Source of the DNA: an uncultured Clostridia bacterium
GTDB lineage: Bacteria; Bacillota; Clostridia; Oscillospirales; Acutalibacteraceae
Assembly (NCBI GenBank): GCA_937897215.1
Contig: CALCBQ010000046.1
Location: 1-22,909 of the forward strand
DNA length: 22,909 nt
Direction of reading: 5' to 3'
A model generated the notes under the pieces. That model did no database searches. It had not been told where the DNA came from and saw only the letters and a list, made by a program, of their open reading frames with translations. How positions within the stretch are numbered: position 1 is the stretch's first letter; every line of letters begins with the position of its first letter. Both the position numbers and the translations under genes were made by a program. Positions 1 through 6,658 of the stretch are shown piece after piece.

Positions 1-2
1 AT

Positions 3-515
3 CTTAAAGTAAATGGCGAAGAAAAGGAAACAAAAGACCTCACATTCGCAATAAACAACGGCAAAACAGAAATCGAATTAGAGTTTACTGCAACACCATA
101 TTTAAAAGAAAGACCAAACAACCTTTATGTATTGCAAGCAGGCTCATTACTTTTCTCTGTGCCTATCGAATATGAAAAACAAATGAGAGAATACACTAAA
201 AAAGGTGTTGAACGTAAATATCCATATTGCGATTATGAGTTTATACCTAAAACTCCTTGGAATTATGGCTTTGCAGATACAGATTTTGAAGTGGTTTTTA
301 ATGGAATAAGTGATGTTCCGTTTTCACAAGAAAAACCACCTGTAACCATAAAAGCAAATATGCAACAAATAAACTGGGGACTTAAATTCCCATACAGAAG
401 CATTGCAAGAAAAACTCCAAAATCTACACAGCCGATTTCAGAAATGCAAGAAATTAATCTTTGCCCTTATGGTTGTGCAAGACTTCGCATGACAGAAATG
501 CCAATACTTAAATAA
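3..515 (+). CDS. C-terminal part of a DUF1680/GH127-like glycoside hydrolase (5' end outside window)
   Basis: The frame is open from base 3 to a TAA at 513-515, so this is the last ~170 residues of a longer protein whose start lies upstream. Visible features are a beta-rich segment, a segment reading LYVLQAGSLLFSVPI that resembles the 'ALQRGPLVY' strand of DUF1680 proteins, an aromatic stretch TPWNYGF, and a terminal motif CPYGCARLRMTEMP that I associate with uncharacterised DUF1680/beta-L-arabinofuranosidase-like proteins of Clostridia. GH127 enzymes release arabinofuranose from plant glycans, but the catalytic domain is not in view, so activity cannot be judged. The TTG at 132 is an internal codon, not a start. 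The following hydrolase gene begins 15 bases after the stop, suggesting one transcript and a carbohydrate-use role for both. The family call is from recollection of motifs and is moderate. Confidence 0.55.
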   Translation, partial: LKVNGEEKETKDLTFAINNGKTEIELEFTATPYLKERPNNLYVLQAGSLLFSVPIEYEKQMREYTKKGVERKYPYCDYEFIPKTPWNYGFADTDFEVVFNGISDVPFSQEKPPVTIKANMQQINWGLKFPYRSIARKTPKSTQPISEMQEINLCPYGCARLRMTEMPILK

Positions 516-530
516 TGTTGGGTGATTAGA

Positions 531-1466
531 ATGGATAAAAAAGTTTACAGGCGGGGTAAAATCGGGCAATATTGGTATAATTTTACAGAGCTTCTTGTCC
601 ATGTGCTTACAGTGCGCCCTTGCCCTAAAAATCTTGAGTATAATATTACAAGTTATGATGAGGGCAAACTCAATAAAATCTATACATATTGTCGCAAGGA
701 TTTGAAAGACAAGAAAAAGCCATTGTTTATTTATATTCACGGTGGCGGTTGGTTTTCAGGTGTTACACCTATGCGCAATCGTTATATTTCTAACTGGGCA
801 CAAAAGGGATTTTATACTGCATCAATCGGTTATACTTGGGCTCCCGATAAGATTTATCCCGCACAACTTCATGAGATTTTCAAGGCACTGGATAATATTA
901 TTGATACAGCCGAAGAAAATAACTTTGACCCTCAAAACATTGTAATTGCAGGGGAGAGTGCAGGCGGATACTACATCACTTATGTGGCATCTTGTCTTAA
1001 TGACAAGTCAATTCTTGATGCACTTGGCATTGAATTCAAGCATTTTGACGATGTGAAAATCAAAGCGCTTGTGTCAATTTGCGGTTGTTATGATTTAGGG
1101 CGACTTACAGATGAAAATAAAAAGCAGTCTACATTTCCTGATATGAAAAAGATGGTGCCAACATTTTTAGGAAAAACTCTTGAAGAAACAAGAGAATATC
1201 TTAAAACAGACGATGCAAAATATTGCTCGCCAAAAATTACCGACAAATTTCCACCAACTTATGCGGTCTGGTCAACAAACGATAAGTTGAAATATGAAAC
1301 TTTCGATTTGTGTGCAGATTTAGATAAACTCGGTGTGCCAAATAAACAGTATAAAGCAGATGGAATTATCGGTAATCACGCGTGGGCAGTTATGCCCATA
1401 TTCAAAAAGAGTAAAATCTGTTTTGAGGATGCTTATGAGTTTGCAAAGGAATATATTGAAGAATAA
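531..1466 (+). CDS. alpha/beta-hydrolase fold esterase (BD-FAE / hormone-sensitive lipase-like)
   Basis: A 311-residue cytoplasmic hydrolase with no signal peptide. The oxyanion-hole motif HGGGW is at residues 70-74 and the nucleophile elbow GESAGG places the catalytic serine at 143. Asp251 (in STNDK) and His283 (in GNHAW) fit the remaining triad. This layout is typical of carboxylesterases that remove acyl groups from small esters or decorated sugars; the real substrate is unknown. I chose the ATG at 531 over the in-frame GTG at 522 because GGTGATT just upstream pairs well with the 16S 3' end. The gene follows the glycosidase fragment by 15 bases, and a strong terminator begins six bases after the stop, so it is the last gene of that operon. 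Context suggests an esterase that de-esterifies oligosaccharides handled by the neighbouring glycosidase; this is inference. Confidence 0.85.
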   Translation: MDKKVYRRGKIGQYWYNFTELLVHVLTVRPCPKNLEYNITSYDEGKLNKIYTYCRKDLKDKKKPLFIYIHGGGWFSGVTPMRNRYISNWAQKGFYTASIGYTWAPDKIYPAQLHEIFKALDNIIDTAEENNFDPQNIVIAGESAGGYYITYVASCLNDKSILDALGIEFKHFDDVKIKALVSICGCYDLGRLTDENKKQSTFPDMKKMVPTFLGKTLEETREYLKTDDAKYCSPKITDKFPPTYAVWSTNDKLKYETFDLCADLDKLGVPNKQYKADGIIGNHAWAVMPIFKKSKICFEDAYEFAKEYIEE

Positions 1467-1471
1467 TTTTT

Positions 1472-1498
1472 GGCGGAGATTTCTCCGCCTTTTCTTTT
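1472..1498 (+). terminator. Rho-independent terminator after the esterase gene
   Basis: Inverted repeat GGCGGAGA / TCTCCGCC at 1472-1479 and 1482-1489, followed by a T-rich run at 1490-1498. It sits six bases after the esterase stop codon. Confidence 0.85.
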
Positions 1499-1500
1499 AT

Positions 1501-1713
1501 AAATTTGAGTTTGTAGGGGCGTTAATGAATAATGAATGATGAATAATGAATAATTTCGGAACTGCGTTGCGAATTAAGATTACCCCCCTCAGTCGCTTCG
1601 CGACAGCTCCCCCTCAAGGGGGGAGCCCAATTTTCGCCTTCCCCCTACGAGGGGAAGGTGGCAAAACGAAGTTTTGACGGAAGGGGGGCAAAGAACCCTA
1701 CAAACTCCAATTT
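1501..1713. mobile_element. ~213-bp MITE-like intergenic repeat with 18-bp terminal inverted repeats
   Basis: The ends are inverted copies of each other: AAATTTGAGTTTGTAGGG at 1501-1518 matches the reverse complement of 1696-1713 at 17 of 18 positions. Inside are nested GC-rich hairpins in an otherwise AT-rich region: GTCGC/GCGAC near 1590, a GCTCCCCC/GGGGGAGC stem around 1605-1627, CCTTCCCC/GGGGAAGG around 1638-1660, and CAAAAC/GTTTTG around 1662-1676. A CCCCCCT block near 1584 pairs with AGGGGGG near 1683. A short repeat of AATGAATAATGA type lies just inside the left end. There is no open frame, so if mobile it is non-autonomous. TTTTAT occurs on both flanks but is too A/T-rich to call a target duplication. 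Similar GC-rich intergenic repeats are common in Ruminococcus-type genomes as I recall. Confidence 0.7.
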
Positions 1714-1781
1714 GTTTTTTATAATTATATGAATACAAATTTGCATTTTGAGAATACTATCAAAAACAAAGGAGTGTTTAT

Positions 1782-2216
1782 ATGATTGAACAAGATACAA
1801 TTAAATTACTTCGCGAGTGTGATGCAGGTATTAAAATGGGTGTTTCATCAATTGATGATGTGCTCGGGTATGTTAAATCCGACAGGCTAAAAAAAGACCT
1901 TGAATACAATAAGGAAGAACACAACAAACTTGATAAGGAGTTGCAAGAGCTTCTCGACCGTTATCGTGATGACGGTAAAGACCCAAATCCAATGGCAAAG
2001 GGTATGTCCTGGATGAAAACGAATATGAAACTTGTTATGAATGAATCTGACCATACTATTGCAGACTTGATTACTGATGGTTGTAATATGGGTGTAAAAT
2101 CTCTTAACAAATATCTCAATCAATATGTTGCAGCAGACGAAAAGTCGAAAGATATCTGTAAACGACTTATAAATCTCGAAGAAGATTTAATTGTTCAGAT
2201 GCGTCAGTTTTTATAA
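1782..2216 (+). CDS. ferritin-like helix-bundle protein, possibly DUF2383-related
   Basis: A 144-residue soluble protein with no signal peptide or membrane segment. The sequence is almost wholly helical, with amphipathic runs around residues 3-25, 32-60, 72-100 and 105-142, which fits a four-helix bundle. A conserved-looking central segment, PNPMAKGMSWMKTN at about 69-82, links the second and third helices. The pattern (start with a short LLRECDAGI helix, regular His/Glu spacing) resembles the DUF2383/PA2169 ferritin-like group, but I cannot see a complete metal-binding set, so function is unknown. The ATG is preceded by a good site, AAAGGAGTG. It lies 48 bases before the tspO start, so the two are probably co-transcribed. 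No convincing promoter was found between the MITE and this gene. Confidence 0.7.
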   Translation: MIEQDTIKLLRECDAGIKMGVSSIDDVLGYVKSDRLKKDLEYNKEEHNKLDKELQELLDRYRDDGKDPNPMAKGMSWMKTNMKLVMNESDHTIADLITDGCNMGVKSLNKYLNQYVAADEKSKDICKRLINLEEDLIVQMRQFL

Positions 2217-2232
2217 TTGCATATAGTGTGTT

Positions 2233-2257
2233 CCCTCGGCATAAAATATGTCGGGGG
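2233..2257 (+). promoter_or_regulatory. hairpin overlapping the tspO ribosome binding site
   Basis: CCCTCGGCATA (2233-2243) can pair with TATGTCGGGGG (2247-2257), mostly Watson-Crick with two G-U pairs. The right arm is also the G-rich Shine-Dalgarno stretch six bases before the tspO ATG. It could act as a weak terminator/attenuator (short T run follows) or as a translational block on tspO when folded. Folding is inferred by eye. Confidence 0.45.
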
Positions 2258-2264
2258 GATTTTT

Positions 2265-2732
2265 ATGATAATTATGTGGAAGAAGTTTTTATTGTGTCTT
2301 GCAATTCCGTTAGGAGTGGGTGGAGTTTCAGCCTTGCTTACATCGGGGAATATGCAGTTGTTTGATGAAATTAACAAACCACCTTTGTCGCCACCAGGTT
2401 GGCTTTTCCCTGTGGTGTGGACAATTCTCTACATTTCAATGGGCGTTGCCTTGTATCTTGTGGTAATGGCGAAGGACACTAAAGCTAACTTGCCTGCTTA
2501 TATCTCATTCGGTGTGCAGTTGTTCTTTAATTTCTTCTGGTCAATAATTTTCTTTAATGCAAGGGCATATTTATTCGCATTTATCTGGCTTGTTTTGTTG
2601 TGGGTTGCAATTATTGCAAATATATTTTTCCTCTATCAAGTCAAGAAAACCGCCGGCAAAATCTTAATTCCGTATCTTATATGGGTAACATTCGCGGGGT
2701 ATCTGAATCTCGGAATTTATCTTCTTAATTAA
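2265..2732 (+). CDS. tspO: TspO/MBR family integral membrane protein
   Basis: A 155-residue protein with about five hydrophobic segments, the usual size of bacterial TspO. The signature NKPPLSPPGWLFPVVWTILY follows the first membrane helix, and the aromatic-rich stretches FFNFFWS in the middle and YLIWVTFAGYLN near the C-terminus are typical. TspO proteins bind porphyrins and sterol-like ligands and are linked to stress and tetrapyrrole handling; the exact role in Clostridia is unclear. The ATG at 2265 fits the family N-terminus and has a GGGGGG site upstream; frames extending to 2217 have no supporting start. It probably shares a transcript with the helix-bundle gene and ends at a clear terminator. 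The upstream hairpin may limit translation. Confidence 0.9.
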   Translation: MIIMWKKFLLCLAIPLGVGGVSALLTSGNMQLFDEINKPPLSPPGWLFPVVWTILYISMGVALYLVVMAKDTKANLPAYISFGVQLFFNFFWSIIFFNARAYLFAFIWLVLLWVAIIANIFFLYQVKKTAGKILIPYLIWVTFAGYLNLGIYLLN

Positions 2733-2737
2733 AGATG

Positions 2738-2761
2738 GGGCAGACACTTGTCTGCCCTTTT
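2738..2761 (+). terminator. Rho-independent terminator after tspO
   Basis: Perfect stem GGGCAGAC (2738-2745) / GTCTGCCC (2750-2757) with a four-base loop and a short T tail. Its right arm overlaps the -35 box of the next promoter. Confidence 0.85.
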
Positions 2762-2776
2762 ATGTTATGATATAAT
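2749..2776 (+). promoter_or_regulatory. sigma-A promoter of the comF-family gene
   Basis: TTGTCT at 2749-2754 and TATAAT at 2771-2776 are separated by 16 bases. Transcription would begin near 2783, 18 bases before the ATG at 2801. The -35 box lies inside the tspO terminator stem. Confidence 0.65.
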
Positions 2777-2800
2777 AGTCGGGATTTGCGAGGGACGGCT

Positions 2801-3520
2801 ATGGATTACAAAAAGATACTCAAATCAATAAAGAAAACATTATTGTGGCTTGTGTTTACAAATCATTGTAAATATTGTAATTCTCTTATCGGTAAAAATG
2901 AGGAGTTGTGCGAAGATTGTAGCAACAATTTGCCACGTATAGTTGGCGAAAAATGCAAATTTTGTGGTGTTTCTAAAGAGCGTTGTAGTTGTAAAAAGCA
3001 TAGAAAGAATTTTGATGGAATTACAGCACCTTTTTACTATGAAAAAGGCATAAAAGAATCTATAAAATTATTGAAATTCAATGGAAAAACTCATCTCGCG
3101 TATATTTTAGGGGATGAGATGTCCCTGTGTATCCAAAAAGATTTTGAAGATGTGAATTTTGATTTTGTTTGTTTCGTTCCTTTTTCAAATGTGCAGAAAA
3201 TCGAAAGAGATTATAATCAAAGCGAATTGCTTGCAGAAAGAATTGCTCAAAATCTTGAAATACCAATTGAAAATACACTTGTAAAATTGTTTGATGTTAA
3301 AACTCAACACGATATGCCCATACAACAACGAAAAGGCAATATTTACGGTATTTATGATGTGAAAAACGGCGTAGATTTGAAAGGCAAAACAATTTTACTT
3401 GTTGATGACATTATGACAACTGGAGAAACTCTTAATAATTGCGCACTTATTATGAAAATCCGTGGAGCAGAAAAAGTCTATTGCACCACCGCCGCAATTA
3501 CAGTTAAAAAGAAAAAATGA
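2801..3520 (+). CDS. comF: ComF-family phosphoribosyltransferase-like protein
   Basis: A 239-residue cytoplasmic protein with the full ComF layout. An N-terminal four-cysteine zinc ribbon (CKYC...CEDC) is followed by a second cysteine cluster (CKFC...CSC), then a PRTase-type core ending in the PRPP-binding motif ILLVDDIMTTGET. The YNQSELLA segment in the middle is also typical. In Bacillus, ComFC supports DNA uptake in competence; in other bacteria the family is implicated in uptake or use of extracellular DNA, and its enzymatic substrate is not settled. The ATG at 2801 has GCGAGGGA upstream; the in-frame TTG at 2786 lies within that region and is less likely. It is monocistronic, with its own promoter and terminator. 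No ComFA helicase gene is next to it, which is common in Clostridia. Confidence 0.88.
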   Translation: MDYKKILKSIKKTLLWLVFTNHCKYCNSLIGKNEELCEDCSNNLPRIVGEKCKFCGVSKERCSCKKHRKNFDGITAPFYYEKGIKESIKLLKFNGKTHLAYILGDEMSLCIQKDFEDVNFDFVCFVPFSNVQKIERDYNQSELLAERIAQNLEIPIENTLVKLFDVKTQHDMPIQQRKGNIYGIYDVKNGVDLKGKTILLVDDIMTTGETLNNCALIMKIRGAEKVYCTTAAITVKKKK

Positions 3521-3555
3521 AAAACACTACACAATTGTATTGGTGTAGTGTTTTT
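3521..3555 (+). terminator. Rho-independent terminator after comF
   Basis: A 12-bp perfect stem AAAACACTACAC (3521-3532) / GTGTAGTGTTTT (3543-3554) with a ten-base loop, starting one base after the stop codon. A-rich and T-rich flanks could make it work in both directions, which would also stop the minus-strand XRE transcript. Confidence 0.85.
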
Positions 3556-3583
3556 CCATTTCTACTTTTATTCGACACAAAAC

Positions 3584-3626
3584 TTCTTGACATCACAATG
3601 GTAAAATGATATAGTAATATCAAGAA
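3584..3626 (+). promoter_or_regulatory. strong plus-strand promoter antisense to the XRE gene, framed by a 10-bp dyad
   Basis: A consensus TTGACA at 3587-3592 and TATAGT at 3610-3615 are exactly 17 bases apart, so a start near 3622 is expected. The only gene immediately downstream is the XRE gene on the opposite strand, so the transcript would be antisense to it. TTCTTGACAT (3584-3593) and ATATCAAGAA (3617-3626) form inverted arms with 9 of 10 matches and flank the promoter core, as an operator might. No convincing reading frame follows. Confidence 0.55.
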
Positions 3627-3662
3627 TAAAAAGAAATACGAGTGAATTTATATATACTTATA

Positions 3663-3866
3663 CTATTTGTTATCTGATAATCCAAGAATATAATCAGCAG
3701 TTACTTTATAGAATTTTGCCAGTGTGATAATTCTATCGGCTGTAATTTCAGTTGAACCGTTTTCAATGCGGCTATAATGTTGCTGAGTAGTATTAAGAAG
3801 TTTTGCAATATCCTTTTGTAAAATATCGTTGTCTTCACGCAATTCTCTTATTCGTTTGTAATACAT
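3663..3866 (-). CDS. small XRE-family helix-turn-helix regulator
   Basis: A 67-residue DNA-binding protein consisting of one Cro/C1-type HTH domain. The frame YKRIRELREDNDILQKDIA, then LNTTQQHYSRIENG as recognition helix region, then ITADRIITLAKFYKVTADYILGL is the standard XRE pattern. The ATG at 3866 was chosen because GGTGAT stands six bases before it; the longer frame up to 3956 would read through the divergent promoters and has no start signal. It is transcribed away from the secreted-protein gene. Its probable promoter (TTGATT-16-TATAAG on the minus strand, 3914-3941) overlaps the forward promoter and the GTGTAT/ATACAC half-sites, so autorepression together with control of the secreted-protein operon is likely. 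That binding is inferred from position. Confidence 0.88.
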   Translation of the reverse strand: MYYKRIRELREDNDILQKDIAKLLNTTQQHYSRIENGSTEITADRIITLAKFYKVTADYILGLSDNK

Positions 3867-3903
3867 TTTCATCACCAGATAAATAGTATCGTACATCTGA
3901 AAT

Positions 3904-3941
3904 GTGTATTGACTTATACACCTAAAATGTGTATAATCAAT
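3904..3941. promoter_or_regulatory. overlapping divergent promoters with a three-half-site operator
   Basis: Forward promoter: TTGACT at 3909-3914 and TATAAT at 3932-3937 with a 17-base spacer, pointing to the secreted-protein gene. Reverse promoter: TTGATT (complement of 3936-3941) and TATAAG (complement of 3914-3919) with a 16-base spacer, pointing to the XRE gene. Half-sites are GTGTAT (3904-3909), ATACAC (3916-3921) and GTGTAT (3929-3934). The last two extend to a perfect 8-bp dyad, TTATACAC-N7-GTGTATAA (3914-3936). A protein bound here would cover both promoters. The XRE protein is the obvious candidate. Confidence 0.7.
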
Positions 3942-3963
3942 TTGAGAAAGTTTCAAAAATTAC

Positions 3964-3994
3964 TTGACTGTAACCTTGGGTTATAGTTTATGAT
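3964..3994 (+). promoter_or_regulatory. second promoter with MerR-type 19-bp spacer and dyad
   Basis: TTGACT (3964-3969) and TATGAT (3989-3994) are 19 bases apart, two more than optimal. Between them lies CTGTAACC-TTG-GGTTATAG (3968-3986), an inverted repeat with 7 of 8 matching pairs. An overlong spacer holding a dyad is the hallmark of promoters untwisted by MerR-family activators. The start would be near 4001, within 17 bases of the ATG, directly upstream of an AGAGGAGG ribosome site. The regulator is unknown; the only MerR-family gene in the window is 17 kb away and need not be related. Confidence 0.5.
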
Positions 3995-4017
3995 AACAAA
4001 AAAGAGGAGGAATTATT

Positions 4018-6609
4018 ATGAAGAAAACTACTAATAAACTTTTAAGTGTTATTTTATCGGTGTTGCTCTTACTTTCAGTTATGCCAATGACAACCTTTGC
4101 AACAGGTTCTGTGGCATCTGTTACAACTGTTTCCGGTGAAGTTGCAGAATACACCGACATTCACGAAGCATTTGCTTTTGCTTGTGAAAATGCCGGTTCA
4201 ACTATCACTTTGTTGCGTGATATTGATTTAGGAACAGATGAAATTCACATAGTAGATTGTGATATTACGCTTGAATTAAACGGTAAAACACTATCTTCAA
4301 CTTCTAATGAAGTTATTTGGCTTCATCGTGGCGGTAAAATGCTTATAAAAGATAGTGTTGGTAACGGTACAATAAAAAATACTGGTAATGATTCTTACGC
4401 AATTGCCAATTTTGGAGAATTGACAATCGAAAGTGGAACATTTATCGGTAAAAGTGCGGGTGTGTTCACAGCCGACCGTGTTGTAATAAAAGATGGTACA
4501 TTTACCGGCGATGAATATGGTTTGTTATTCTGGCTTGGTGGCAGTGTAAACATTAACGACAATTGCGACCTTGATATTGATGCTGAATGGCTTGACGGTA
4601 AAGGTCAGATTTTAGGCGGTACATTTATTAACGGTATATATATTAAAAATTGGGGTGGAGAGCTTTTCGATTTTTACGAACCAACTTTATATCTTGTAGA
4701 TGTTCTTGCTGATGGATACGGATTCTTTGATGAAGATGGTAACGAAATTTTCGCTACAGAATATCAAACATCTTTAACCGAAAATATAACAGTTAAAGAA
4801 AGTGAAAACGAAAGACCAAATGTGGCAAAAGTTGAGCTCGCGACAGGAGAAACCAAATACTTCATTGATTTGTGGGAAGCATTAAGACTCGCTAACTGGT
4901 CAATGAATTCAAAATTAACATTGTTAAAAGACTCTGAAACATCAAATGTATTCAAAGTTACTGGTTATGGTAATTTCACTCTTGATTTGAATGGTAAAGT
5001 TTTATCAAGTAGTGGTAGCACCACACTTGAATTAGCAAGTACCAGTCAATTACCTTTCACAATCATTGATAGTATCGGTGGCGGTGAAATTAGAAACACT
5101 GCTGCATCAAACGGAATTGCAATCAATGCAGATGGCGGAAAACTTGTATTGGAAGATATAACAGTAACAAGTGATTCATACATCGGTATTTATTCGGCTG
5201 ATGGTGGTTCATCTGTAACCATAAATGGTGGCAAGATTTATGGTAAGGAGTATGGCATTAAAGGTTGCACAAAATTAACACTTACCGACGGTGAAATCAG
5301 TAGTGATTCAAAAGCAATTTTCCTTAGTTGGTATTCAAATAACGGATATTTCTTCAGAAGTTCTACAGCGAACATTTCAGGTGGTACAATCAAAGGTGGC
5401 ATAGAGTGTGCAAAAAATGGTAATCTCTATTTATCCGACACGCTTTGCGAAGGTTATTATTTCTATGATACCGAAGATAATCCAATTGAATTAACATCAA
5501 ATCAATTAAGTATTGATGAAACGGTTACAGTTAAAAACAGATTCCCTGTATCTGTAACTCAACCAGACGGTACTACTGAATATTTCCCTACTGTTGATGA
5601 GGGTAAAGATAAAGCGGATGAAAGTTTTGACAGTAAACTTAAATTGCTTACAGATATTCTTTTGAATTCAAGTCTTGACTTCTTCGGTACAACAACTCTT
5701 GACCTTAATGGCAAAAATATTGCAACAAATAATGAGTATGATTATACAGTTGTTGTTGATGAAGGTGCATCACTCAATATTGAAGATTCTGCCGACAACG
5801 GAACAATTGGCGGCGGTGGTATCGCAGTAAATGGCGGTACACTTAACTTTAATAGTGGTGCAGTTGAAAGTACAATGGATGGCATTTACAACAATGGTGG
5901 TAGCATTACTGTAAATGGTGGTGCAATCTCTAGTGGCGAAGGATATGATGATATTTTCGTTGAGGGAGAAAACACAACTATAGTTTATGGTGGTGCTTAT
6001 GAAGATGGCTTCTCAATTGGTGGCACAACAATAAATGAAGCACTTGCAGACGGTTATGTATTTTACAATGGTAATGGTGCTATTGAAATTGAAGATAATC
6101 AAAAAGTAGTCAGTGACAATGTTGTAGTTTATGAAAAAACAATCGTAACTGCAATGTCATCACAAATTCGTTTCAATACAAACGATGACGGTTCTTATGC
6201 AGGAACATTTGATGTAAGAACAAGAGCAAAAATCAGCGATGCAGACTTCAAAAAGTATATTGCAGATACAAATGAAGAAGCAATCACTAAAATAACAAAA
6301 GTCGGATTTGTTTATTCAACTACAGAAACAGAATTTAATACTGAAAGTGCTAAAATAGTTGCACAAGGTGGAAAAGTTGATGGGCTTATAGACGCCCCTG
6401 TAAGTTATATTGTTGATGAAGATGGTTATTATATGTATACTTGCATAGTTACAGGTATAACAGAGGAATATCTTGAAAACGGAATTATAACCTATGCATA
6501 TATTTGTATTGAAGATACTTGGTATTTCTTCCCTGTTGAAGTAACAGCAGAATTCAGCGACCTTTATTACACATATTATCCAATGGCTGCTGAACAATAT
6601 GGTTGGTAA
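4018..6609 (+). CDS. secreted surface protein with three beta-helix-type repeat units
   Basis: An 863-residue exported protein. Residues 1-29 are a signal peptide: a Lys-rich start, a long Leu/Val/Ser core and cleavage near TTFA|TG. Three tandem units follow at about 33-260, 261-507 and 508-708. Each opens with a 'T-LL-D' strand, continues with 'LDLNGK' (84-90, 321-327, 560-566), a 'DS-GNGTI' turn, many short parallel strands of the 'VTINGG' type, and closes with a 'DGY-FYD-NG-EI' block. This resembles a parallel beta-helix (pectate-lyase-like) fold. Residues 709-863 are a different alpha/beta domain ending in YGW, with no recognised family. There is no LPxTG motif, dockerin, SLH or membrane anchor, so it is released or held non-covalently. 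Polysaccharide binding, adhesion or a structural role are all possible; no catalytic set is evident. Expression is probably controlled by the two promoters and XRE site upstream. It shares a transcript with the 39-residue gene that follows. Confidence 0.85.
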   Translation: MKKTTNKLLSVILSVLLLLSVMPMTTFATGSVASVTTVSGEVAEYTDIHEAFAFACENAGSTITLLRDIDLGTDEIHIVDCDITLELNGKTLSSTSNEVIWLHRGGKMLIKDSVGNGTIKNTGNDSYAIANFGELTIESGTFIGKSAGVFTADRVVIKDGTFTGDEYGLLFWLGGSVNINDNCDLDIDAEWLDGKGQILGGTFINGIYIKNWGGELFDFYEPTLYLVDVLADGYGFFDEDGNEIFATEYQTSLTENITVKESENERPNVAKVELATGETKYFIDLWEALRLANWSMNSKLTLLKDSETSNVFKVTGYGNFTLDLNGKVLSSSGSTTLELASTSQLPFTIIDSIGGGEIRNTAASNGIAINADGGKLVLEDITVTSDSYIGIYSADGGSSVTINGGKIYGKEYGIKGCTKLTLTDGEISSDSKAIFLSWYSNNGYFFRSSTANISGGTIKGGIECAKNGNLYLSDTLCEGYYFYDTEDNPIELTSNQLSIDETVTVKNRFPVSVTQPDGTTEYFPTVDEGKDKADESFDSKLKLLTDILLNSSLDFFGTTTLDLNGKNIATNNEYDYTVVVDEGASLNIEDSADNGTIGGGGIAVNGGTLNFNSGAVESTMDGIYNNGGSITVNGGAISSGEGYDDIFVEGENTTIVYGGAYEDGFSIGGTTINEALADGYVFYNGNGAIEIEDNQKVVSDNVVVYEKTIVTAMSSQIRFNTNDDGSYAGTFDVRTRAKISDADFKKYIADTNEEAITKITKVGFVYSTTETEFNTESAKIVAQGGKVDGLIDAPVSYIVDEDGYYMYTCIVTGITEEYLENGIITYAYICIEDTWYFFPVEVTAEFSDLYYTYYPMAAEQYGW

Positions 6610-6658
6610 CAATCGGTTTTTAGTATCAATATTGGATTCTTAAAGAAAGGGCAGATTA

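Noticed and set aside
522..530. GTG start of the esterase
   Set aside because: The GTG lies within the GGTGATT ribosome site that serves the ATG at 531.
1522..1554. Short AATGAATAATGA-type tandem repeats as a CRISPR or iteron array
   Set aside because: Units are irregular, have no spacers and are part of the MITE-like element.
3635..3672. 11-codon GTG frame after the antisense promoter
   Set aside because: No ribosome site, very short and made of hydrophobic codons from A/T-rich DNA; more likely non-coding.
3867..3956. N-terminal 30-residue extension of the XRE protein
   Set aside because: It would run through the divergent promoter and operator, and a good ribosome site stands before the ATG at 3866.
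3964..3994. Direct link between the MerR-type promoter and the MerR gene at 20,425-21,618
   Set aside because: They are 17 kb apart and on opposite sides of the codon-use junction; nothing in the sequence connects them.
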